Shown piece by piece: positions 52,200 to 60,962 of a DNA stretch of 64,000 bases. The stretch's first letter is position 1, and every line of letters begins with the position of its first letter. The translations under genes and the position numbers were made by a program. The stretch spans positions 1 through 64,000 of the forward strand of contig CAWBBX010000091.1 of assembly GCA_963787005.1 (NCBI GenBank), given 5' to 3'. The notes beneath the pieces are model-generated. The model ran no database searches and was not told the DNA's origin. It was given only the letters and a program-made list of their open reading frames with translations. The DNA is from FEN-1297 sp963787005. GTDB taxonomy: Bacteria > Bacteroidota > Ignavibacteria > Ignavibacteriales > Ignavibacteriaceae.

Positions 52200-52276
52200 C
52201 TTACTCTTAATCTTAATCTTACTCTTAATCTTTTTCCTAACCTTCGTAATAGAGTAGGATTAAGATTAAGAGTAAG
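52200..52276. repeat. Inverted repeat with 19-bp perfect simple-sequence arms
   Basis: CTTACTCTTAATCTTAATC (52200-52218) and GATTAAGATTAAGAGTAAG (52258-52276) are exact complements. The arms are built from cttaat/cttact hexamers, which continue inside the left arm. Same architecture as at 18.0, 28.4 and 45.05 kb. Confidence 0.8.
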
Positions 52277-52299
52277 AACGTAAAAGTTAACAAATGATA

Positions 52300-52730
52300 T
52301 TACTGCTTCTTCATCTTCAAAAGATAATCCGCTACTTCACCGAGCTGCTTCACGTCTATGTTGCTGAACGAAGGCATCATTCTTTCGGGGTATTTAGCCT
52401 GGTAGTTCTTAAATCTTTCCGAGCTCATATACGACGAAGGATTTCTTAGATAATTTATAAGTTGTCCCTCGACCAATAACTGTTTACGCTGTGAAGATCG
52501 GGTGCCATTTTAGTACCGCTCAGATCAGTGCCGTGGCAGCCTGTACAACCGAGACTAACAACAAGCTGCTCAGGCGTTGCTGCTTTTCCCGTACTCGAAG
52601 TTTCCGTCTGCATCATGCCCATGGGTGTGGGCTTCTTCTGAACGTCGGATCTTTTCGTTCCTTTTTCAAGAAAGAATAAAAGGAGGAACAGTACAAGTAC
52701 TGCCGCCACCCATAATTGTGGTTTAGTCAT
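52300..52730 (-). pseudogene. Membrane-anchored mono-heme cytochrome c, frameshifted
   Basis: The first frame (52730 downward) has an N-terminal anchor (LWVAAVLVLFLLLFF), the heme site GCTGCHGTDL and MAPDLHS, then breaks. The expected continuation is in the next frame: QLLVEGQLINYLRNPSSYMS, ERMMPSFSN with the axial Met, and VKQLGEVADYLLKMKKQ ending at 52300. One base is missing near 52480-52485 (AGCGTAAACAG). Corrected length about 144, normal for a small cytochrome c. Likely an electron carrier at the outer face of the inner membrane. Confidence 0.8.
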
Positions 52731-52760
52731 TTCTTTTTATTAATCGTTGTTATAATATTC

Positions 52761-53492
52761 TTACTCAATCACGAACGAGGCGTTAACCACTGCGGTAATT
52801 GTTTTATCTATCGAAGACAAATCATTAATTCCGTAATTGGAAACCTGGTTTGAGAGCTTCGGCGTAATCTGCAGAACTCCCATTCTCGCGTTTGTCATCG
52901 GACCGAGCTTCCTGCCGGTAGATTCTGCTATTTTCTCGGCTCGTACCATCGCATCTTTTGCCGCGTCCGCCTGAATCTGTATCTTAAGCTCCGCCAGCTT
53001 CGTGTAATGATACTGCGGCATCTCTACCCTGAAATCTATCCCTTTTTCCACGAGAGAGGGTATATCGAGCGAGATGGATTTAATTTTATTTACGTCTTCC
53101 GATTGTATCTCTATTTGCTGACTGTAAACATAACTTTTAATATTGCCGGTCTGCATTCCGTTGGATCCGATCTCATAAACCGGGTAGCTGTTTACCGTTT
53201 GAAAATCTATCTTGTCCTTCGGAAAACCCTGTCCGGCCAGATATTTTTCCACCACCGGTATCTGTCCCTGCAGATTTTTATAAGCCGCTTCCGCAGTACG
53301 TCCTCTGCCCGTTATTGTTCCTTTCAGCACGCCGAGGTCGGATACGATATCCTGCTTCGCCGAGCCGGTTACGGTAATCGTCTGGTTCATCTTGTAATTT
53401 GATTTCCACGTAGCCGCCAGAATAAAAGCGGCTGCCAGAAAACAAACGCCCAGAATAATGGAAGGCAGCAGAAGGTTGTTTTTATTGTTCAT
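52761..53492 (-). CDS. SIMPL domain (DUF541) protein
   Basis: 243 residues. N-terminal signal anchor (about 10-27, SIILGVCFLAAAFILAATW), then the DUF541 fold: TITVTGSAKQDIVSDLGVLK, RTAEAAYKNLQGQIPVVEKY, a VRAEKIAESTGRKLGPMTNA helix and a final TAVVNASFVIE strand. Periplasmic, oligomeric, function unsettled in the family. 30 bp upstream of the cytochrome gene on the same strand, so probably one transcript. Confidence 0.87.
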   Translation of the reverse strand: MNNKNNLLLPSIILGVCFLAAAFILAATWKSNYKMNQTITVTGSAKQDIVSDLGVLKGTITGRGRTAEAAYKNLQGQIPVVEKYLAGQGFPKDKIDFQTVNSYPVYEIGSNGMQTGNIKSYVYSQQIEIQSEDVNKIKSISLDIPSLVEKGIDFRVEMPQYHYTKLAELKIQIQADAAKDAMVRAEKIAESTGRKLGPMTNARMGVLQITPKLSNQVSNYGINDLSSIDKTITAVVNASFVIE

Positions 53493-54206
53493 CGTATTCG
53501 CCTGTTTTGAAAAATACTCACCGGTAAATTAAGTAATTAAGCAAACTTATCAAAAGCACTAATCTATGCCCGGATCTGATAAACCCGGCTGTTCCACGGA
53601 TTCGTATATAACACAGATTAGGGTACTATAAAAGTATTGAAGAAATTTACGAATTACCGGATTGACGAATTATCTAATTCTCTGTCTGTTTTCAGTATGA
53701 AATTCGTTAACCGGCTTACCGGTAGGTTGGTCCGCTAATTTACTTTCTATTTTTTCGAATTTAATATTTGCTAATTTCGATGTAAAATATTTTTACAACT
53801 AGGTACATTCTACTTGTAAAGATTACATGATTCTATAACTGTCACTTGATTGCTTATTAAATTACGCTAAAAACTCACGGTATGATTCTTGTCCTATTTT
53901 AAGTGAACTTATTTAAGAATTGGGGGCACAATTCTTTTAACTCCAAATAAAATCGTTTCGTTTAGATCGCAATATTACTATTTGAATGAATTGTTGTGAA
54001 TACAAAACATTTTAAACGCTTTTCTACGGGATTTCCGTAGATCATCTAGGAAGATTCCGTAGAAAAGAATACGTAAAAACACTGATTTGTTTAATAAAGA
54101 ATACTTATATATTTGAAGTAAAAGAAAATGTTAGGGGACAATCATTCTCTAAATATTTTTCCTTTTAATATTATTATATCAGTTTATATTTAACCTAAGT
54201 ATGACT
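53493..54206. other. 710-bp AT-rich gap with one long hairpin
   Basis: No ORF that I can support. CTTTTCTACGG (54019-54029) pairs exactly with CCGTAGAAAAG (54057-54067) around a loop which itself carries TTCCGTAGATC and CTAGGAAGATT. The surroundings are the most AT-rich of the window. Confidence 0.55.
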
Positions 54207-55244
54207 ATGAAATATTACTATCTAATATTTGCGGCTGTTTTATTTATAGTCTCTTTTAGTTGTAAAAGTCCTTCCGGGCCAGACGTAGGAGAAACAGAGC
54301 CGGATACAACAAGCCAGAACTTTTCCTTCGAAACTTATGAATTCGGTGACGGATTTGAGTCCAGTTACTTAAATGATGTATGGATATTTGATAAAAACAA
54401 TATTTGGGCGGTGGGATATGTAAACGTTACTAATACAACCGGCCGAACAAATATCCTTAGATGGATTGGTGATAAATGGATAGGTTTTGGTCCTCAATTC
54501 AATAGTGCGGGTATATATGGCATTTGGGCAGCGGATTCCCAAAAAATATTTTTCGCTGTTGGCGCTGTAATAAAATACGAAAAGGGGAAATTCAAAGAGA
54601 TGGAGCTAGGGGACCTTGGTTTTACTAACAATCAGGGTGTACATAAGCTTTGGGGTTCCAGCAACAGCAACGTCTGGGGAGTTGGTCCCTGGGGTACGAT
54701 AGTACACTATGATGGGAGCGAGTGGAGTAAGGTCGACTTTGACCAGCAGTGGTATTTTTACGGAATAGCCGGTGATCCCAAATCCGGCGTTGCGTATGCA
54801 GTGGCTTCAAATCAACAATTTAATACGGTTATAGTAAGCTTGCAAAATAATTCCGCCAAAATAATCTATAACAGCCAAGATGATCAAAATCAACTAACAT
54901 CATATTCGATAAAGCTGCTCAATTCAGATGAACTTCTGCTAGGATTCACAAAGGTGTGGAAATTTAATATTAAGGAAAAAACAACTAAGATCCTTTATAC
55001 CCCTTCATCCGGCGATGCAGTCGTTGCTATGGCAATTAATCATTCCAAAGATATCTATTACTTTTTTGACAAGTACGGTCCCGGGGAAATGCTACTGCAT
55101 TATAACGGCAATAGGTACATCGAAATAGATTACAGCAATAGATCAAATGTTATATACGGAGGTGCGTTTGCGATAAAAGATTTGGCGGTAATAACGGGCT
55201 TTTCAAATAATAAAGCATATCTGGTAGAAGTAAAAAGGAGGTAG
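54207..55244 (+). CDS. Lipoprotein with beta-propeller-like repeats
   Basis: About 345 residues. The signal ends in a lipobox IVSFSC (Cys about 20) followed by KSPSGPDVGETEPDTTS, a flexible linker. The rest shows recurrent units of the type LNDVWIFDKNNIWAVGYV, IYGIWAADSQKIFFAVG, LWGSSNSNVWGVGPWGTI (VHYDG), suggesting a propeller of Trp/Gly-rich blades. No known family named. Probably surface exposed. Codon third positions look AT-rich compared with genes after 58.7 kb. Confidence 0.75.
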   Translation: MKYYYLIFAAVLFIVSFSCKSPSGPDVGETEPDTTSQNFSFETYEFGDGFESSYLNDVWIFDKNNIWAVGYVNVTNTTGRTNILRWIGDKWIGFGPQFNSAGIYGIWAADSQKIFFAVGAVIKYEKGKFKEMELGDLGFTNNQGVHKLWGSSNSNVWGVGPWGTIVHYDGSEWSKVDFDQQWYFYGIAGDPKSGVAYAVASNQQFNTVIVSLQNNSAKIIYNSQDDQNQLTSYSIKLLNSDELLLGFTKVWKFNIKEKTTKILYTPSSGDAVVAMAINHSKDIYYFFDKYGPGEMLLHYNGNRYIEIDYSNRSNVIYGGAFAIKDLAVITGFSNNKAYLVEVKRR

Positions 55245-55270
55245 GGACCAAAATATTATTATATAAAGAT

Positions 55271-55294
55271 TGGGTGGTGCTGCAACACCACCCT
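55271..55294 (+). terminator. GGGTGGTG/CACCACCC hairpin
   Basis: 8-bp perfect stem with a CTGCAA loop, 27 bp after the lipoprotein stop. No strong U tract. Confidence 0.55.
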
Positions 55295-55399
55295 TATCGG
55301 AAAACTACTGAAAGCTTGGTCGGCTTTTATGTCTCTTAATTAATAGAGATCGTTTTCCTTTTATTTTAAAATAACAAAATTCTATAAAAGGGGGAATAT

Positions 55400-58300
55400 A
55401 TGAAGAGGTATATTGTCTCAGCCATTGTAATATTTGCATTTTTCTTTTCTACAGAAGCTGTCTGCAACGTAGTCGGAGAATTATTATTTCATCCCATTAA
55501 CCTAGCTAGGTACACAAACTTATAGTATTTCTGTATCAACAAATGACTATTGCTGGATTTGGGATACTACAAATAGTCAAGTTTCTTTGATGACTTTTAG
55601 CTTCTATCAGAGTGGCTTGGGTACTTCTACAACCGGATTTGATGAACCGAAGGATCCCAATAATGCGCCGTTAGGTACAATTCCCTGGGGCAAAATGAAT
55701 TTCCAAATAGAAAGCTCTGACGGAGTATCTATTGGATTTACGATTGATTTAAGAGACTATGACTGGAGCCAGAATACATCTAAATATTCTGCTCACGACA
55801 CATATATAAACATTGACTTTCAAAGTGGCTTCGCATTTTTATCGAAGGCACTTCCGGCGGATGTCTATGACTCCTCAAAACATCAGATGCTGGGCAATCT
55901 TGTACAAATTTGGTCTTTCTGGTCTCCTGGCTCCAATCCCAGTCAGTTACCTTTTAAAGTACCGATTACATTATTTAATAAAATAGAAAATACCGATGAA
56001 AGCTTTGGATTTCTAAGTTCTGGTAGTAGTAATATTTATTCGGGTAATGAGGGATATTTTGCGCATGATGCTACCGCGACCGTCTCTGTAGGGACTGTGG
56101 ATACTAATTATAATAATGAGAGATACTATTCATTTAAATGGAGCAATTCTTCGGAAATAACTCCAGCGACTAACCAAAATATATATGAGTCTGATTTCAA
56201 TTTCAGTACCACTATCGAGAAATTTGATAAATCCATCACTCGCAATTTCCGTACAGTGTATCCACTTACTGTTAATTTGAATTCCCCGGAAGGCAATAGT
56301 GCTATTAGCGGTGACGCACAATTTAAAGACCCCACAACTACGAACAATTATGTGCAGATAAATGTGACAACCAGCGGTTATGTCAAGAATGAAGCATTTT
56401 ATAATTTAAATGAGACCATCAATAGTCAGCCAAATCAGCAATACGGAATTAAAGCGAATTCTGTAGTCACTTATAACAATAAAGTTTATTATTGGTACAG
56501 CGGGGACTTCAATACATCGGGTACGGATATAGTAATTACCGGCCCTACAACCAAAACCGCAAATTACAAAGGTCATCTAATTTCAAACAGTCAATCGGCA
56601 ACAAGCCTTGGAAGCCAAAGGAAAATAGCGAAGGATTATAACGGTACTCTTCACATGGTTTACGTGTCTTTGGATAAAGTGTGGTATACATACTCAACGG
56701 ACGGGGGCAGCACGTGGTCTGCCGAAGAGCGGATCTCCGGCAGCGGCTCTGCTTCCGAACCATGTATTGCGGCTTCCGGAGGCTCTGTTAACAACGATGT
56801 ATATTTTGTCTGGCAAGAAACATCCGGCAGTACAAATTATTTGTATATAAGATCATTGAACACAATTACTACGCCGACAATACTCGATTCGGATGCTTCT
56901 TCTGTTACCCTTCAGCCGTCTATTGCTGTCTCATCGGATGAAAACAAGGTCCTTGTACTATATAAGAAAATGAATTCCGGGAACTATCAAATTCATTATA
57001 AGTATTCGACTAATTACGGCAGTACTTTCTCAACCGGCGGCGCACTTTCAATCGGTACGCCAATTATACGGGATTATCCCTCAATAGCGTGGAACCCGCA
57101 AAGCATTAAATTTATGGTTTCGACCAGCTATGCTTCCGGTTCTCTTTCAATTGAGCTTCTCAGCTTCAACGGTTCAACTTGGACGGATGAGGGAAATGTG
57201 TATTATTCAACTCAAGTTCCTAGCTCTACCCCTTATTCCCAAGTTGCAGTAGACGGAACCGGCAGAACACACATTACATGGATAGCCTACGATAATTTAT
57301 ATGGAACCGGCTCAGCCGCAATGCATCGAAGCATGCTGAGCGGAAGTTGGTCAACGATAAGCTTATTCCGTGATGATGTAATCTATGAGCCGTCTATAGT
57401 ATATACATCAGTATGCGGACATAATGACGGAAACGGCGGAGCGTCAATATTTTATGCTGCCGGCAGCAGTCAAGTATTATACGATATCTATTCAACAGAT
57501 AACTCAAGCTGGAACGGGATTAACTATATTTCCCCTTCCTCAACGATTTACCGGCCGGAAGCACTTGAAAAAGCTGCTCCCCAGTCGGTATCATATGTAG
57601 CCGTAAAGGGGACTTCTTTACCTTACGAAGTGAAAAGTCAGACAAAAAATAATTCTCAGTCCGGAACATATTACGGTACTTTAAAAATTGCTTCGAACAA
57701 TGAAACCTCCGGTACCGGACGTAGAAATATCAAACTGTACCGGCGCATGGAAATTATAGATACTGTCAACGGCGGAATGCTGACGGTTCAATTCGGAAAT
57801 ATTTCCGGCAAAACCGTTTCTTTCACAGATGACAATAATGCTTCCGATAAAAAACTTAAATCATCCTTTATGAGTACTTCTCCTTTTATCTTCGATAGAA
57901 ATGATTCATTGTTGGCGGAATACGGAGTTAACAGTAGAGGATGGAAGGATGATGCAAAACTTATACTTGATTTGATAGACCCTTCAAACGGGAGCGTGAT
58001 TCGAAATATAGGAGAATATGATATAGATCCATCGATATCTACTTCGTTCAATGAAAATAAATTAAACAAGATTATGAATTGGCTGCAGAAGACTACGACC
58101 GATTTAAGTGTACGAATAGAGGGGCTGGATTATTAGAATTTGGTTGTAAATTATATAAATGTTCTGGCTTTCAGTGATGGTAATGGAACGACTAAAGAAT
58201 TGCCCAAAGGCATAACTGAGATCGGGCAGAAACCTTCCATGTATCTTCTGAATCAGAATTATCCAAACCCCTTTAATCCCGTCACGGAGATCAGTTATCA

Positions 58301-58517
58301 GATACTTAAGAAAGGATTTGTTAGTCTAAAGGTATATGATATGCTTGGAAGAGAAGTAGCTAATCTTGTAAGCGGGGTAAAAAATGCCGGATATTACATA
58401 GCCAATTTCAACGGCGAGAATTTATCTAGTGGTGTGTATATCTACAGGTTGTCCATTAAGCTATATGACGGAAGCAAGGAATTTACCGCCGTTAAAAAAC
58501 TGATGCTCCTTAAGTAG
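55400..58517 (+). pseudogene. T9SS-exported BNR-repeat protein, interrupted twice
   Basis: Reads as one ORF of about 1,040 codons with two interruptions. The start at 55400 (GGGGG ribosome site) gives signal peptide MKRYIVSAIVIFAFFFSTEA. The frame is lost at about 55490-55512; one extra base there would join it to YSISVSTNDYCWIWDTTN. The main body (to 58136) has sialidase-like Asp boxes, STDGGSTWS and STNYGSTFS, inside a propeller. An in-frame TAG (58134-58136) follows GLDY; the frame then continues NLVVNYINVLAFSDGN and the type IX sorting tail NYPNPFNPVTEISYQ ... VYDMLGREV ... GVYIYRL. With the stop, the body would lose its export tail. Confidence 0.75.
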
Positions 58518-58539
58518 GCATTTTTCCTCAAATTAAAAT

Positions 58540-58571
58540 AAAGCCCGGATAACGTATGATCCGGGCTTTTG
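58540..58571 (+). terminator. Intrinsic terminator after the T9SS gene
   Basis: AAAGCCCGGAT, AACGTATG, ATCCGGGCTTTT: 11-bp stem plus T tract. Confidence 0.85.
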
Positions 58572-58715
58572 ATTATCTGCATTCCATACTGAACTAAAAA
58601 ACTTAAAAATTTCCATCGCAGGCTGTCTTCTTTTTCCCTTCTTTTTAACATTAAACTTGAGTAATTGATAAATTTTCTTTGTATTCTACTTATACATAAA
58701 AATTTTCAGTAGAAA

Positions 58716-60788
58716 ATGGAAAGAAAGCCGAATAAACTCATAAAGGAAAAAAGTCCGTACCTTCTCCAGCATGCATACAATCCTGTAAACTGGCATCCCT
58801 GGGGAGTGGAGGCATTCCAAAAGGCGGAAAAGGAAGATAAGCCGGTCTTCCTTTCTATAGGATATTCAACCTGCCATTGGTGCCATGTTATGGAAAAGGA
58901 ATCTTTTGAGGATGAAGAAATCGCCGGCTTGATGAACGACGCGTTCGTGTCGATTAAAGTCGATCGCGAAGAGCGTCCGGATATAGACGGGATATACATG
59001 ACCGTCTGCCAGATGCTTACCGGCGGCGGCGGATGGCCGCTTACGATAATAATGACTCCCGATAAAAAACCTTTCTTCGCAGGGACTTATTTTCCCAAGG
59101 AAGGCAGGTTTAGAAGAACCGGACTGAAAGAGCTTATCCCCCGGATAAAAGAAATGTGGGATGATAAAAGGGAAGAGGTGGTTAAATCATCCGGCGAAAT
59201 TCTGTCGGTTTTAAAATCAACGACGGAGGGAGGCGACCTGGACGGGATTCCCAAAAGCGTTCTGGATACGGCGTTCGAACAGCTCTTCCAGAGATTTGAT
59301 AAAACCTATGCCGGCTTCGGAAGCGCGCCTAAGTTTCCCACTCCGCACAATTTAATTTTTCTTCTTCGCTATTGGAGCAGAACGGGCGATGAAAACGCTC
59401 TTGAAATGGCCGAGGTTACTTTGGAAGCTATGAGAAGCGGCGGTATTTACGATCATGTGGGCTTCGGCTTTCACCGATACTCAACCGATAGACTGTGGCT
59501 GGTTCCGCATTTTGAGAAGATGCTTTACGATCAAGCGCTGCTGGCGGCTGCTTATACCGAGGCGCACCAGGCAACAAAGAAAAATGTATTTAAGAGAATC
59601 GCTGAGGAAATATTAACCTACGTTATGCGCGATATGACGGCTCCCGAAGGAGGCTTTTATTCGGCGGAGGATGCCGACAGCGAAGGAGAGGAGGGACGAT
59701 TTTATTTATGGACCGAATCCGAATTGAGGGATATCCTCGAGGAACGGGAAGCAGAAATATTTATAAAAGCGTACGGTGTAAAGGCCGGCGGCAACTGGAT
59801 TGATCAAGTTCACGGAGGTAGCAATGCAACTAACATTCTTCACTCCACCGGCAAGTACGGTGATCTGTCAAAATCTCTGGGAGAAAGTGAAGAAGTAATA
59901 TCCCGCTCGTTGGAAACTTCTCTTCACAAACTATTTGAAATTAGAGAAAACAGGGAACATCCGCACAAGGATGATAAGATACTGACCGATTGGAACGGAC
60001 TGATGATATCGGCCTTCGCTAAAGCCGCGCAGGTGTTTAACGAAAAAACTTATTTAAATGCCGCGGAAAAGGCGGCGGAATTTATTTTGAATAAAATGCG
60101 GGATGGAGGTGGAAGACTTCTTCACCGCTACCGCGACAGCGACGCAGGTTTAACCGCCGGTGCCGATGATTATGCCTTCTTCATTGCCGCACTGCTCGAT
60201 ATTTATGAGACATGCTTTGACCTGAATTATTTGAAGACGGCCTTGGATCTGCAGAAGGATTTTACCGAGCATTATTTTGATAATAAAAACGGCGGTTTCT
60301 TTTTTACTCCCGACGACGGCGAAGAACTGTTGATCCGAAGCAAGGAATTTTACGACGGCGCGGTTCCGTCCGGTAATTCGGTAGCCCTGTTGAACTTGAT
60401 AAGACTTTCCAGGCTTACCGGAGATTCGAACTTCGAGCATGCTGCATGGGAAATTACCAAGGCTCTTCCTCATAATTTTATATCGGCTCCCTCGGCTTTT
60501 ACACAGGCGCTCGTCGGTCTCGATTTTGCGTTCGGCCCGTCTTCGGAGATCGTCTTGGCCGGCAAAGATACAGAGGAAATGCTTCAGATTGTAAATAAAT
60601 ATTTTATCCCCAGAAAAGTTATGATTGTTCATTCCGGAGAAAATGAAGACCTAAAGAATATTTCCCCTTACGCGTTTGAGCAGAAACCGGTTAACGGCAA
60701 GACCGCCGCGTATGTATGCCGGAACTTTGTCTGCAATATGCCTTTGTTTGAGCCGGATGAGCTTAAAAAACTTTTGGAAAGCCTTTAA
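58716..60788 (+). CDS. YyaL/SPATA20-type thioredoxin-domain protein (DUF255)
   Basis: 690 residues. N-terminal thioredoxin-like DUF255 domain: NPVNWHPWGVEAFQKAEKED, GYSTCHWCHVMEKESFEDEE (CHWC pair), VDREERPDIDGIYM and GGGGWPLTIIMTPD. The rest is a six-hairpin (alpha/alpha)6 region (GGIYDHVGFGFHRYSTD, VPHFEKMLYDQA, DWNGLMISAFAKAA). Highly conserved across domains of life; biochemical role uncertain (redox or sugar epimerase-like). Length standard, frame intact. Confidence 0.93.
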   Translation: MERKPNKLIKEKSPYLLQHAYNPVNWHPWGVEAFQKAEKEDKPVFLSIGYSTCHWCHVMEKESFEDEEIAGLMNDAFVSIKVDREERPDIDGIYMTVCQMLTGGGGWPLTIIMTPDKKPFFAGTYFPKEGRFRRTGLKELIPRIKEMWDDKREEVVKSSGEILSVLKSTTEGGDLDGIPKSVLDTAFEQLFQRFDKTYAGFGSAPKFPTPHNLIFLLRYWSRTGDENALEMAEVTLEAMRSGGIYDHVGFGFHRYSTDRLWLVPHFEKMLYDQALLAAAYTEAHQATKKNVFKRIAEEILTYVMRDMTAPEGGFYSAEDADSEGEEGRFYLWTESELRDILEEREAEIFIKAYGVKAGGNWIDQVHGGSNATNILHSTGKYGDLSKSLGESEEVISRSLETSLHKLFEIRENREHPHKDDKILTDWNGLMISAFAKAAQVFNEKTYLNAAEKAAEFILNKMRDGGGRLLHRYRDSDAGLTAGADDYAFFIAALLDIYETCFDLNYLKTALDLQKDFTEHYFDNKNGGFFFTPDDGEELLIRSKEFYDGAVPSGNSVALLNLIRLSRLTGDSNFEHAAWEITKALPHNFISAPSAFTQALVGLDFAFGPSSEIVLAGKDTEEMLQIVNKYFIPRKVMIVHSGENEDLKNISPYAFEQKPVNGKTAAYVCRNFVCNMPLFEPDELKKLLESL

Positions 60789-60962
60789 TTTCATCGTGCT
60801 TTCTAAATACGGTAGAATTAGTCAAGTTTGAGTAACACTTCGTATCGAATCTTTATAGAATGTTTCATCCGCAAATTGTAAATTTGGGATAAGTCTTAAC
60901 GGGTAGCGTAAATTTATATGATTTTCGATGCTCCGGAATTGTAGAATAAGTTTGGAGTAAAA

